Below are positions 7,932 through 16,745 of a stretch of DNA of 64,000 bases, piece after piece. The notes beneath the pieces were generated by a model. The model had not been told where the DNA came from and made no database searches. It worked only from the letters and a program-made list of their open reading frames with translations. A program made the translations under genes and the position numbers. Source of the DNA: Sedimentitalea arenosa (GTDB lineage: Bacteria > Pseudomonadota > Alphaproteobacteria > Rhodobacterales > Rhodobacteraceae); NCBI RefSeq assembly GCF_016428585.1, contig NZ_JAELVR010000011.1, forward strand, positions 140,176 through 204,175, in the 5' to 3' direction. Within the stretch, counting starts at the first letter, position 1. The number at the start of each line of letters is the position of its first letter.

Positions 7932-8744
7932 TTAGATCCGCAGCTTTTCGGTGGATGCGAAGAACATTGCCTGGCTGACCGCGGATTGCACTTGGCTTTC
8001 CTTGTAGGGCTTTGAGATCAGGAAGGCCGGTTCTGGACGTTCACCGGTCAACAGGCGTTCAGGGAAAGCGGTGATGAAGATCACCGGGCTGTCGCCAAGC
8101 TCTGCGAGCAGATCATTGACCGCATCGATGCCCGACGAATTGTCGGCAAGCTGGATATCCGCGAGGATCAGATCGGGACGCTTGTCCCGGCCCAGGGCGA
8201 CTGCCTCTGCACGGGTACGCCCGATGCCTGTCACCTCGTGACCGAGATCCATCACGATCGAGCGGATATCCTCGGCAATGATCGGTTCGTCTTCGATGAT
8301 CAGCACGCGCCCAGCGATGCTGTCCTGCATGTCAGCCTGCGCCCGGTCGATGAAGCCGCGAATATCGTCTTCGGTGACGTTCATGATATGCGCGATGTCC
8401 GCATAGCCAAAATCCTCAAGCGTCGACAACAAGAGCGCCTCGCGCGTGTTGACCGGCAACGAGGCGAGGTGGTTCTGCGCCCGGATCAGACGGCCGGAGG
8501 TTTCCTCTGCCACCGGTGCGCCGCTGGAGGACCAGATCGCGTGAAACGCCTTGAACAGTCCGACCCGCACGGACACATCCGGATCCAGTGCGCCGGCATC
8601 CTGAAGAATGGCTTCGAGCGTTGCCAGCGCATACTGATCTCCGCTGGTCTGTGACCCGGTCAGTGCACGCGCATAGCGACGAAGATAGGGGAGTTGCGCC
8701 GCGATCTGATCGGAACGGTCGACGTGATCCTGTGTCTCTGACAT
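7932..8744 (-). CDS. phyR: PhyR, anti-anti-sigma response regulator of the general stress response
   Basis: PhyR is the central switch of the alphaproteobacterial general stress response: when phosphorylated, its sigma-like domain captures NepR and frees EcfG. The 270-residue product has an N-terminal EcfG-like domain (about 1-135, with LPYLRRYARALTGSQTSGDQ) and a C-terminal receiver domain (about 146-265). The acidic pair is E151/D152 and the predicted phosphoacceptor is Asp196 in LILADIQLAD. The ATG at 8744 gives the family length; a longer in-frame reading from 8894 would cross the divergent promoter region. It is transcribed divergently from nepR-ecfG. Confidence 0.95.
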   Translation of the reverse strand: MSETQDHVDRSDQIAAQLPYLRRYARALTGSQTSGDQYALATLEAILQDAGALDPDVSVRVGLFKAFHAIWSSSGAPVAEETSGRLIRAQNHLASLPVNTREALLLSTLEDFGYADIAHIMNVTEDDIRGFIDRAQADMQDSIAGRVLIIEDEPIIAEDIRSIVMDLGHEVTGIGRTRAEAVALGRDKRPDLILADIQLADNSSGIDAVNDLLAELGDSPVIFITAFPERLLTGERPEPAFLISKPYKESQVQSAVSQAMFFASTEKLRI

Positions 8745-8769
8745 TTTTTCGCCTTTTTTGCTTTTTGCC

Positions 8770-8794
8770 GGAACCAACACGCGAGCTGCACGTT
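8770..8794 (+). promoter_or_regulatory. EcfG autoregulatory promoter of nepR-ecfG
   Basis: The plus strand reads GGAAC-N16-CGTT, 54 nt before the nepR start. It gives the usual positive feedback of EcfG on its own operon. Confidence 0.88.
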
Positions 8795-8801
8795 TGGTTC
8801 C
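8776..8801 (-). promoter_or_regulatory. Degenerate EcfG promoter of phyR
   Basis: The minus strand reads GGAAC-N17-TGTT, one mismatch from the consensus. It overlaps the nepR promoter almost completely in the opposite direction, about 30 nt upstream of the phyR start. Confidence 0.6.
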
Positions 8802-8847
8802 ACGTGCGCGCGACATATTTTCGGGAATTCGAAGGACAATCAACCCA

Positions 8848-9030
8848 ATGGCAGGTGGCAAGAACAAGGACGGGACAAGGGCAGCCCGGATCATCGATGA
8901 AAATCTGAAGCTGGTCTATTCCGACCTGGTTCAGGAGGACCTCCCCGACAGGTTCAAGGACCTGCTTGCGCTGCTCAAGGCGCAGGACGCAGAAACCTCG
9001 CACGACGAAGACAAGAAAGGCCGAAAATGA
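8848..9030 (+). CDS. nepR: NepR anti-sigma factor
   Basis: A 60-residue anti-sigma factor that holds EcfG inactive until PhyR~P removes it. The core helix pair ARIIDENLKLVYSDLVQEDL followed by PDRFKDLLALLKAQ is the diagnostic NepR signature (IxxxLxxxYxxxxxExlPdrf.xLl..L). The ATG at 8848 begins MAGGKNKDG. The TGA overlaps the ecfG start (ATGA), indicating translational coupling and balanced anti-sigma:sigma production. Confidence 0.93.
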   Translation: MAGGKNKDGTRAARIIDENLKLVYSDLVQEDLPDRFKDLLALLKAQDAETSHDEDKKGRK

Positions 9031-9584
9031 GTGAACCCGACCCGAGAGATGGGCTGGTGGATCACCTTCCGGCCCTGCGCGCCTTCGCGCTCAGCTTGAC
9101 GCGAAACGGTGCGACCGCCGATGACATGGTACAGGACACTGTGGTCAAGGCATGGACCAATATCGACAAGTTCAAGCCCGGCACGAACATGCGTGCGTGG
9201 CTCTTCACCATCCTGCGCAATACCTACTATTCCAGCCGCCGAAAGCTGAACCGCGAGGTCGCCGATGTCGATGGTGTGTTTGCCGGGAGCGTTTCGGTCA
9301 AACCCGATCACGATGGGCGCATGCAATTGGCGGATTTCAAGAAAGCCTTTGAAACCCTGCCCGACGAACAGCGCGAGGCGCTGGTTCTGGTCGGGGCCGC
9401 CGGATTCACCTACGAGGAAGCGGCCGAGACCTGCGGCGTGGCGATCGGCACGATCAAGAGCCGCGCCAACCGCGGGCGGGCCCGGCTTGCGGAACTTCTG
9501 GAGCTCGAAGACGGCGGCGTGACCGAACTGACCGACAACGCAACAATGGCCGTGGTGGCCGGATCCCCCGAGGTCAACCGGTGA
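9027..9584 (+). CDS. ecfG: EcfG-type general stress sigma factor
   Basis: A 185-residue ECF sigma factor. The region 2 motif DDMVQDTVVKAWTNIDKFKP and the region 4 helix-turn-helix EEAAETCGVAIGTIKSRANR match EcfG. It directs transcription from GGAAC-N16/17-CGTT promoters; seven perfect copies lie within 5 kb of this gene. It sits between nepR and a sensor kinase with 4-nt overlaps at both ends, so nepR-ecfG-kinase is one operon. Confidence 0.95.
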   Translation: MSEPDPRDGLVDHLPALRAFALSLTRNGATADDMVQDTVVKAWTNIDKFKPGTNMRAWLFTILRNTYYSSRRKLNREVADVDGVFAGSVSVKPDHDGRMQLADFKKAFETLPDEQREALVLVGAAGFTYEEAAETCGVAIGTIKSRANRGRARLAELLELEDGGVTELTDNATMAVVAGSPEVNR

Positions 9585-11311
9585 AGGAAGACGCTGGCCA
9601 CGCGTCTGAGCGGCGCTGGCATCGGGGATTGCGGGCGCGCCTGGCCATGTTGTTGGCGCTGGCCTTGCTGCCGATTGGACTGATCGCCATCAACCAGACC
9701 AACCTGCTGAGCTCACAGGCCCGGGAGAATGCCGAATTGGCGCTGCTGGCCCTGACCGAGAAAGCCGCGAGCCAGGAACGCCAGGTCATCCAGCGCGGGA
9801 TCGGCATTGCCGATGCGATCGCGGCGCTTGCCCTGCGCCTGTCGCAGGACACCGAGAACTGCCAAACATATCTCAAGGCGCTGGTGGACAGCTATCCGCG
9901 GTTCAGTTTCCTGGCGATCGTGCCGAAGGATGGTCGGATCACCTGTGCATCGGACGGAAACTCGCATGATGTTTCCCAAAGCGAAGGGTTCTTGGACCAT
10001 ATCGGCGACACCAGCGCGACCATATCAGTCAATTCGAACGCCCCGATCAGCGGAACCTCGGTCGTTGTCATGCGCCAACCGTTTCTGGAAAAGGATGCGA
10101 TCGCGGGCTATGCGCTCGTGTCGATCCCTCACGCCAACCTCGCGTCCACCGTGGCGGATCGTCCGACGGAGGCGCTTCAGGAAATCATCACCTTCGACGC
10201 CGATGGCGAAGTGCTGACCACGACCGGTGACTTCGAAACGGTCGCGGACAGGCTGCCGTCAAGCCAGATCCTCGGGGAATTCGGCTCGGAAGCGACGCGG
10301 GCCTTCATCGATACCGACCGGTCGGGACGCAGGAAGGTCTTTGCCGTGGTGCCGATCGAACAGCGCCGGATCTACACGATGGGCGTGTGGGAACCCGATT
10401 CGCCCTACACGAGCATTCTGAAGGCGCGAGTTCCGCCGGTCCTGTTTCCCGGCCTGATGTGGTTGATCAGCCTCGGCGTCGCGCTGTTCGCGGTCCATAC
10501 GCTCGTGATCCGGCATGTGAACAGGCTGGGCCGCGAAATGGCGCGTTTTGCGAGCCGTCGTGAACTGCCCTCCTTCGCGGGGGCGGCGGAACTGCCGAGC
10601 GAACTGCAGGCCTTGGAAACGCGGTTTGCCAGCATGGCGGATGCGATCCTGCGCGACGAGGCCGATCTTGAAAACGCGCTGCGTGAAAAGAACGTGCTGA
10701 TCCGCGAGGTGCATCACCGGGTCAAGAACAACCTCCAACTGATCTCGTCGATCATCAACATGCAGATCCGCAAGGCGGACCACGACGAGACACGCGAGGG
10801 CCTGCGCCGTATCCAGGACCGGGTGCTGAGCCTCGCGACGATTCACCGCGACCTCTACCAGACCAGCATTGGTGGCCGGGTCGATGTCGGCGCGCTGATC
10901 GAAGAGATCGTCGGGCATGCCGCCGATGTCGGCAACGACAAGGGTGACGGTGTCGAAGTCACGACCGATATCGAACGGATCATGCTGTATCCCGACCAGG
11001 CCGTGCCCTTGTCGCTTCTGGCCTCGGAAGCGGCGACAAACGCGATGAAGTATGCCGGCACCGACGACGGTACGCGCACCAGGATCGACGTCGAGTTGAA
11101 GAAAACTTCGGACACCACTGTCCGCTTCGTTTTCGCCAACAGCATGGGCGACGTCGATGACAGTGACGGAACGGGGCTCGGCACCCAGCTGATCAATGCC
11201 TTCTCGATCCAGCTGGGCGCGACCACCGACGTGCAGCAGACCGACGACCGCTACGTTCTGACCGTGAGCTTCGACATCGCAGCCTTTTCCGAAGAATCCG
11301 ATACGGCCTGA
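9581..11311 (+). CDS. HisKA_2/HWE-type sensor histidine kinase of the general stress response
   Basis: A 576-residue membrane kinase, the likely phosphodonor of PhyR. A first transmembrane helix lies at about residues 19-38 (RARLAMLLALALLPIGLIAI). A periplasmic sensor domain of about 250 residues follows, then a second helix near 287-310 (PGLMWLISLGVALFAVHTLV). The dimerisation/phosphorylation box EVHHRVKNNLQLISSIINMQ, with His379 as phosphoacceptor, is the HisKA_2 form used by PhyR kinases. The ATP-binding domain shows SEAATNAMKYAGTDDGT and GTGLGTQLI. It starts with GTG overlapping the ecfG stop. The sensed signal is unknown. Confidence 0.88.
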   Translation: MKEDAGHASERRWHRGLRARLAMLLALALLPIGLIAINQTNLLSSQARENAELALLALTEKAASQERQVIQRGIGIADAIAALALRLSQDTENCQTYLKALVDSYPRFSFLAIVPKDGRITCASDGNSHDVSQSEGFLDHIGDTSATISVNSNAPISGTSVVVMRQPFLEKDAIAGYALVSIPHANLASTVADRPTEALQEIITFDADGEVLTTTGDFETVADRLPSSQILGEFGSEATRAFIDTDRSGRRKVFAVVPIEQRRIYTMGVWEPDSPYTSILKARVPPVLFPGLMWLISLGVALFAVHTLVIRHVNRLGREMARFASRRELPSFAGAAELPSELQALETRFASMADAILRDEADLENALREKNVLIREVHHRVKNNLQLISSIINMQIRKADHDETREGLRRIQDRVLSLATIHRDLYQTSIGGRVDVGALIEEIVGHAADVGNDKGDGVEVTTDIERIMLYPDQAVPLSLLASEAATNAMKYAGTDDGTRTRIDVELKKTSDTTVRFVFANSMGDVDDSDGTGLGTQLINAFSIQLGATTDVQQTDDRYVLTVSFDIAAFSEESDTA

Positions 11312-11321
11312 GTCGTCGCTC

Positions 11322-12545
11322 CTACTGGGCGGCGAGCGGTTGGCGCGCGAGCTTGCACTGGTTCCACAACTGGCCCAGTGCCTCGACGAGCGCGTCGATA
11401 TCGGCTTCGGAGTGCACCGGCGACGGCGTGATGCGCAGCCGTTCCGTGCCCTTTGGCACAGTCGGATAGTTGATCGGCTGAATATAGATGCCGAACGCGT
11501 CAAGCAGCAGGTCGGAGATGTACTTGCATTTCATCGGATCGCCCACGATCACCGGGATGATATGGCTCGGATTGTCGATATGCGGGATACCCGCCGCGTC
11601 CAGCCGCGCGCGCAGCCGGGCGACGTTCGCGTGCTGCCCGCGTCGTTCCTCGTCGCTGGACTTGAGATGTCGGACCGAGGCCGCGGCCCCTGCGGCCACG
11701 GCGGGCGGCAGGGCGGTGGTGAAGATGAAGCCGCTGGCAAAGCTGCGCACGAAATCACAGAGCGCGGCCGACGCGGCGATATAGCCCCCGACGACACCAA
11801 ATGCCTTGCCCAGCGTGCCTTCGATGACGGTCAGCCGGTGCATCAGCCCCTCGCGTTCAGCGATGCCGCCGCCGCGCGGCCCATACATGCCGACGGCATG
11901 CACCTCGTCCAGATAGGTCATGGCGCCGAACCGGTCGGCAAGGTCGCAGATTTCCTTGATCGGTGCGATATCGCCATCCATCGAATAGACAGACTCAAAA
12001 GCGATCAGTTTGGGCGCATTTGCGGGCGCGGCGGCCAGTTTCGCTTCGAGATCGGCGAGGTCGTTGTGCTTCCAGATCACCTTCTGCGCGCGCGAGTGGC
12101 GAATGCCCTCGATCATGCTCGCATGGTTCAGGCTGTCTGAGAACACGATGCAGCCCGGAATCTCGGACGCAAGTGTTCCCAGTGCGGCCCAGTTCGAGAC
12201 ATAGCCCGAGGTGAAGAGCAGCGCCGCTTCCTTGCCGTGAAGATCGGCCAGTTCCCGTTCCAGCAGAACGTGGTGGTGAGTCGTGCCCGAGATGTTTCGG
12301 GTGCCGCCCGCGCCGGCGCCGCAGGTATCGAGCGCCTCATGCATGGCGGTCAGCACGCTGGGATGCTGCCCCATGCCGAGATAGTCGTTCGAGCACCAGA
12401 CCGTAACCTCGCCGGTCTGCGCGCCCGTGAAGCGCGTGGCCTGCGGGAAGGCCCCGCGTCGGCGCATCAGGTCGGTGAAAACGCGATAGTTGCCCTCGTC
12501 CTTGAGGCCTTGCAGGCGATCCTGGAAATAGCGTTCATGTGCCAT
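11322..12545 (-). CDS. hemA: 5-aminolevulinate synthase
   Basis: A PLP enzyme condensing glycine and succinyl-CoA to 5-aminolevulinate, the first step of tetrapyrrole synthesis in alphaproteobacteria. The 407-residue length is standard. The catalytic lysine is K247 in [14 protein letters not shown]. Substrate and PLP-binding segments [21 protein letters not shown] and [12 protein letters not shown] are intact. The gene faces dnr across an NNR-type box at 12603-12616, which suggests induction under denitrifying conditions to supply heme, siroheme and heme d1. Rhodobacterales often keep a second ALAS gene; that cannot be checked here. Confidence 0.95.
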   Translation of the reverse strand: MAHERYFQDRLQGLKDEGNYRVFTDLMRRRGAFPQATRFTGAQTGEVTVWCSNDYLGMGQHPSVLTAMHEALDTCGAGAGGTRNISGTTHHHVLLERELADLHGKEAALLFTSGYVSNWAALGTLASEIPGCIVFSDSLNHASMIEGIRHSRAQKVIWKHNDLADLEAKLAAAPANAPKLIAFESVYSMDGDIAPIKEICDLADRFGAMTYLDEVHAVGMYGPRGGGIAEREGLMHRLTVIEGTLGKAFGVVGGYIAASAALCDFVRSFASGFIFTTALPPAVAAGAAASVRHLKSSDEERRGQHANVARLRARLDAAGIPHIDNPSHIIPVIVGDPMKCKYISDLLLDAFGIYIQPINYPTVPKGTERLRITPSPVHSEADIDALVEALGQLWNQCKLARQPLAAQ

Positions 12546-12602
12546 CGGCAGCCCCTCTCATCCGGTTGCCCAAAACCTAGCCTAGGGCCACGCTTGGCTG
12601 CC

Positions 12603-12616
12603 TTGACAATGGTCAA
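12603..12616. promoter_or_regulatory. FNR/NNR-type operator between hemA and dnr
   Basis: TTGAC-AATG-GTCAA, a perfect dyad fitting the NNR/DNR consensus TTGNC-N4-GNCAA. Its start is 58 nt upstream of hemA and about 130 nt upstream of the regulator gene, so it could control either or both. Confidence 0.8.
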
Positions 12617-12745
12617 GATGGACGCCGCCTGTCCCCCGCGTCAGACAGTGACAGCGACCGTTACGCTTCAGGTTGCCAATCCGAAGCCAGGGCAACATAA
12701 AGAGATCGCCGGATTCCCTACCTATCGCATGAATTGACGGGACAG

Positions 12746-13453
12746 ATGATGACCGAACGCAACGCGGATATCGCCCGAGGATCGCTGCTGCTGAAAAGCA
12801 TGCCCGAAGAAATCAGCGACGCGCTCCTGAAGGGCGCGACGACCCGAACGGCGGGGCGCGGAGAAACCCTGTTCCTGCAGGGCGAGACTGCGCACGTGAT
12901 CCATGTGGTTCTCGACGGGTGGGTCAAGCTCTACCGCATTTCGCCCAACGGAAACGAGGCCATCGTCAACGTGTTCACGCGCGGCAGCAGCTTCGGTGAA
13001 GCGGTCGCGTTCCGCCATGGGGAATACCCGGTGTCCGCCGAGGCGGTCACCGATTGCACGCTGCTTCAGATCTCGGCCGCCTCCTTCATCACGATGATGA
13101 AGGAGCGGCCGGAAATCTGCGTGTCGGTCCTGTCGGCGACCTTCCAGCACCTCCATGCGCTGGTCGCGCAGATCGAACAGATCAAGGCGCAGACCGGGGC
13201 GCAACGGGTGGCCGAATTCCTGCTGGACCTGTGCAATCAGGAGAGCGGCAGCTGCGTCGTCACCCTGCCCTATGACAAGGTGCTGATCGCCGGCCGCCTC
13301 GGCATGAAACCCGAAAGCCTGTCACGGGCGTTTTCCAAGCTGCGCCCGCAAGGGGTGCGCATCGCCAAGAACCACGCCGCCATAGAGGATATCGAACTTT
13401 TGCGCGACTACGCAGACGAGGATCCGGCCTCTGCCTGGAACAAGGCCCTATGA
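12746..13453 (+). CDS. Crp/Fnr-family regulator of the Dnr/NnrR type
   Basis: About 235 residues: an N-terminal cyclic-nucleotide-binding-like sensory domain (GETLFLQGETAHVIHVVLDG, GNEAIVNVFTRGSSFGEAVA) followed by a dimerisation helix and a winged helix-turn-helix (DKVLIAGRLGMKPESLSRAF) near the C-terminus. The N-terminal cysteine cluster of oxygen-sensing FNR is absent. That, and its place beside nor, nir and hemA, points to the Dnr/NnrR group of NO-responsive activators. ATG codons at 12746 and 12749 are both possible starts. Its stop overlaps the next gene (ATGA). Predicted targets are the TTGAC-N4-GTCAA-like boxes found here. Confidence 0.88.
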   Translation: MMTERNADIARGSLLLKSMPEEISDALLKGATTRTAGRGETLFLQGETAHVIHVVLDGWVKLYRISPNGNEAIVNVFTRGSSFGEAVAFRHGEYPVSAEAVTDCTLLQISAASFITMMKERPEICVSVLSATFQHLHALVAQIEQIKAQTGAQRVAEFLLDLCNQESGSCVVTLPYDKVLIAGRLGMKPESLSRAFSKLRPQGVRIAKNHAAIEDIELLRDYADEDPASAWNKAL

Positions 13454-14010
13454 GCGATCTTTCCAAAGCCCTCGCCGCGATCGACGCGGCCAATGCTCAC
13501 GATCCGGACACATCGGAAGGCGCGCCCGCGGCGCAGCTTTACGGTCAGCGCATGAGCGCGGAACTGACGCGGCTGTTCGCCGACGCCTCCGAACCGCTGC
13601 AGATCGCGGCCCGGGGGCAGCATATCGAACGCTGGGTGCTCAAGCGCGCCGACTATCCGCAGGGGCGCGAGGGCTACCTGACATGGCGGCGCGACCTCGC
13701 GCGCCATCACGCCAACCGGGTCGGCGAGATCATGCGCGAGGCGGGCTATGACGAGGCCGACGCCGAGGCCGCAGGCAAGATGATCCGCAAGGAAGGCATC
13801 AAGCGCGACGTCGAGGTGCAGGCACTGGAGGACGTGATCTGTTTCGTCTTCCTCAAGTGGTACTTCGCGCCGTTTTCCACCACCCAAGATCCGGACAAGA
13901 TGCAGCGCATTGTTGAAAAGACCGCGCGCAAGATGTCTGCAGAGGGCCGTGCCCGCGTGCTGGACGAATTCGAGCTGCCGGACTCGCTCGCGGCAGCCTT
14001 CAGAGCATGA
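13450..14010 (+). CDS. DUF4202 family protein
   Basis: A 186-residue soluble protein with conserved segments RGQHIERWVLKRADYPQGRE, YLTWRRDLARHHA and DVICFVFLKWYFAPF, which I recognise as DUF4202. The histidines in QHIERW and HHAN and the acidic VQALEDVICF segment suggest an HD-like all-helical metal protein, but this is inference. Biochemical function is unknown. It overlaps the Dnr-type regulator by 4 nt, so it is translated with it. Its 3' end overlaps the convergent norF stop by 11 nt. Confidence 0.8.
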   Translation: MSDLSKALAAIDAANAHDPDTSEGAPAAQLYGQRMSAELTRLFADASEPLQIAARGQHIERWVLKRADYPQGREGYLTWRRDLARHHANRVGEIMREAGYDEADAEAAGKMIRKEGIKRDVEVQALEDVICFVFLKWYFAPFSTTQDPDKMQRIVEKTARKMSAEGRARVLDEFELPDSLAAAFRA

Positions 14011-14269
14011 GCGGGATCAGGTAGAGCCCCAGCAGAAGCGCACAGAACAGCGCCAGCGAAATGCCGAAGCCCCGCGCCCAGAACGGCGCATTGACCAAAC
14101 CCAAGTACCGCCCGAGGATGACACGCGCCTTCAGCCAGGCGAGCGTCAAAATCATGGCCCCGGCGAACGGTTGCACCGTCGTCGGAACCGGGAAGACGGA
14201 AATCAGAGTCGATGCGAAGCTGAAGACCAGCAAGGCCAACCAGGCGGTGATCAGGGCGTGGCGTGTCAT
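14000..14269 (-). CDS. norF: NorF, small membrane protein of the NO reductase cluster
   Basis: An 89-residue protein with three hydrophobic segments (LITAWLALLVFSFASTLISV, QPFAGAMILTLAWLKARVIL, FGISLALFCALLLGLYLIPL), the cytochrome-oxidase-subunit-IV-like pattern of NorF. NorE and NorF support maturation or activity of NO reductase in Paracoccus; the exact role is unsettled. It is the last gene of norCBQDEF and overlaps norE by 4 nt. Confidence 0.85.
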   Translation of the reverse strand: MTRHALITAWLALLVFSFASTLISVFPVPTTVQPFAGAMILTLAWLKARVILGRYLGLVNAPFWARGFGISLALFCALLLGLYLIPLML

Positions 14270-14814
14270 GTCAGAAGATAGATCACCGGAAAAAGCAGAA
14301 CCCAGACCAGGTCGACCATGTGCCAGAAGGCTGCGCCGACCTCGATGTTGCGGGGCGCGTCCCGCCAGGCGACCAGCAACAGAATGACGATGCCCGCCAC
14401 GACGTGGGCGGCATGAAAGCCGGTCAGAAGGTAGTAGAACGTAAAGAACGGGTGACTGTCCCAGCCGATCCCCAGCGCCGACTTGTCGGCATACTCCTGC
14501 CCCTTCACGATCAGGAACACGACCCCCAGCACCGCCGCAACCGCCAGCGCGTACCGCGCCTGCATCCGCCGGCCGGCCTCACGCAGGGACAAGGCCAGCG
14601 CGGCGAGAAACCCGCTGGTCACCAGAACCACCGTGTTCAGACCGGCGGCCGTGCGATTCAGGGCCGATTGCGCCTCGGCAAAGCCTGCAGGATCGGTCGC
14701 GCGCACTGCCAGAAAAGCGGCCAGGCCAGCGCCGAAGACCAGCAACTCGCTGACGATCAGAACCCACATCATCAGATCGCCGGGCAGCTCGTCCAGCACG
14801 TTTTCGTCGCTCAT
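14266..14814 (-). CDS. norE: NorE, cytochrome c oxidase subunit III-like protein
   Basis: A 182-residue membrane protein of the heme-copper oxidase subunit III family with about five helices. The N-terminus carries PGDLMMWVLIVSELLVFGAG, and FYYLLTGFHAAHVVAGIVIL is the typical subunit III signature. It is thought to help assemble or stabilise NO reductase. Its start overlaps the norD stop (ATGA) and its stop overlaps norF. Confidence 0.9.
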   Translation of the reverse strand: MSDENVLDELPGDLMMWVLIVSELLVFGAGLAAFLAVRATDPAGFAEAQSALNRTAAGLNTVVLVTSGFLAALALSLREAGRRMQARYALAVAAVLGVVFLIVKGQEYADKSALGIGWDSHPFFTFYYLLTGFHAAHVVAGIVILLLVAWRDAPRNIEVGAAFWHMVDLVWVLLFPVIYLLT

Positions 14815-16742
14815 GCCCCGACCAGTTCGCGATAAATCTGGGGCAGCGCTTCGGTCAGCTTGTCCGGGTGCGGGATGACGTGGAACCCGCCACGCCCGAA
14901 CAGGCGCGGGAACCAGGTCTTGGCCTGCTTGTCGATGGTCACGCCAAAGACCGAATGTCCCGCGCGGCGGGCTTCGCGGACGGCCATCGCCGTGTCCTCG
15001 ATGCCGTGCCGACCTTCATAGTGGTCTAGGTCGTTGGGCTTGCCATCGGTGATGACCAGCAGTAGACGCCGTTTCTTGCCCTGCCGCGCCAGATCGACCG
15101 AAGCATGCCGGATCGCGGCCCCGAGACGTGTATAGAAGCCGGGGCGCAAGGCACCGATCCGCTCTTCGATCCGCTCCGACATCGGCTCGCCGAATGCCTT
15201 GCATTGCTGGATGTAGACGCGGTTGCGCTTGAGCGACGAAAATGCGTGGATCGCGAAATCATCGCCGCAGGCATCGAGCCCCCAGGAGAGCGCAGCGAGC
15301 GCCTCGCGCTCGATATCGATGACCGCGCGGCCCGAAACGGCGCTTTCGGTGGAGCGCGACACGTCCAGCAGGATCGAAACGGCGAGGTCGCGCGCCTGCG
15401 GCAGCGATTGCCGCCAGATCCGGTTACTGCCCGCGCCATTTGCGAGGATATCGACCCGCGCGCGCACGACCGCTTCCATGTCCAGCTCATCCCCGTCGAG
15501 ACAACCGGGCACGAAGACGCGGCCGGGACGCAAAGCCTCGAACTGACGTTTGACATGGTTGATGCGGCGCATGGCGCGCGGGTCCTCGCGAAACGAGGGG
15601 ACGCAATCTCCCGTTTCGGCGATGCTGTGCAGGACGCGCACGTGGTCGGGCAGATAGGCGCCCGAACGCGCGTCCCATTCGGGATAGGTATGTTGGCCTG
15701 CCAATCGTTCGAGGTCGACATCCTCGGGCGCGAGGTCAAGGTGCAACTTGAGCCGCGTGGCCGGGGCCTTGGATATCTGCCCCAGCCCGATCTCGTCCTG
15801 GTCGTCGGCGGCCTTCTTGGCATTGTCCGGGTCGTCATCATCGACCCGGCGGTTGAGGTTCAGGAACTCGGCCCAGCTGAGAATCGCCTCGAACTTGTGC
15901 AGGATCAGGCTGTCGGCACGTTCGGCCTGGTCGGCCTGCCGCCGCTTGGCGCGGTGGGTGCCTTCGCTGCCTTCCTCGGGCGGGCCGTCAGTGTCGCGAC
16001 TCTCGACCGTATCGGACGCGCTGAAACTGAGCTCGCGCAAATCGGGCCAGATCGGCACGGGCACGAAAGGTTGGTAGCCGCGCGGCGCGTCGAACTCTGC
16101 CGGATCTGCGGTGAAGAGCCGGTCGGCAAGCGGCGAAAGCGGCGCGGTGTCGCCGAGCGCATGGCGCAGCAACGCTTCGACCGCTGCCTCGACGGGCGGC
16201 AGCTTGGCGGTGCGGCGCTGGTGCAGCGTCGCAGCGCACAGGGTTTCATACAGACCACGCAGCCCGGGCGCGTCGGCAAGAACGTCGTCCGCCATTATGC
16301 GCGCGGCCGAAATTGCGCACATGTCCGCGCGCAGCGGATCGTCCTGCACCTGATAGGCTCCCGCGTGCGCGGCGGCAGCGGTCAGCCAGAGGTAGAGCGC
16401 GCCATTGGCTTCGCGGGTGGGGAAAACCGCCAGCCGCTCGGGCAGGCGCAGCACCTCGCCATCGAAACTGGCGCGCGGCAGGATGTCCGCCTCGGCCCCC
16501 AGACGACGCAGGAAGCTCAGTCGGTGACGGCTGACTTCGGCACTGACGGGGCGCAGTTCAACCGACTGCGCGCCTCCCAGGCCGCGAAAGAAAACGGCCA
16601 GCCGCCCGCTGACCTCGGAGAGGTCCACGCTGGCTCCATGATGCACCTGCGGCGCATCCAGGCGGCTGGCAAAGGCGTGCCACAGTTTCCCGACTGTTTC
16701 TTCGGGTTCCCATGGCTCTATCTCGATCCTGCCCATGGCCAT
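14811..16742 (-). CDS. norD: NorD, VWA-domain activator of NO reductase
   Basis: A 643-residue protein required with NorQ for insertion of non-heme iron and activation of NorCB. The N-terminus IEIEPWEPEETVGKLWHAFA is the NorD hallmark. The C-terminal von Willebrand factor A domain (about 440-640) shows the MIDAS-type motif ILLDVSRSTES and a later LLLVITDGKPNDLDHYEG. Two in-frame ATGs (16742, 16736) are possible starts. It begins 3 nt after norQ. Confidence 0.93.
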   Translation of the reverse strand: MAMGRIEIEPWEPEETVGKLWHAFASRLDAPQVHHGASVDLSEVSGRLAVFFRGLGGAQSVELRPVSAEVSRHRLSFLRRLGAEADILPRASFDGEVLRLPERLAVFPTREANGALYLWLTAAAAHAGAYQVQDDPLRADMCAISAARIMADDVLADAPGLRGLYETLCAATLHQRRTAKLPPVEAAVEALLRHALGDTAPLSPLADRLFTADPAEFDAPRGYQPFVPVPIWPDLRELSFSASDTVESRDTDGPPEEGSEGTHRAKRRQADQAERADSLILHKFEAILSWAEFLNLNRRVDDDDPDNAKKAADDQDEIGLGQISKAPATRLKLHLDLAPEDVDLERLAGQHTYPEWDARSGAYLPDHVRVLHSIAETGDCVPSFREDPRAMRRINHVKRQFEALRPGRVFVPGCLDGDELDMEAVVRARVDILANGAGSNRIWRQSLPQARDLAVSILLDVSRSTESAVSGRAVIDIEREALAALSWGLDACGDDFAIHAFSSLKRNRVYIQQCKAFGEPMSERIEERIGALRPGFYTRLGAAIRHASVDLARQGKKRRLLLVITDGKPNDLDHYEGRHGIEDTAMAVREARRAGHSVFGVTIDKQAKTWFPRLFGRGGFHVIPHPDKLTEALPQIYRELVGA

Positions 16743-16745
16743 GCC

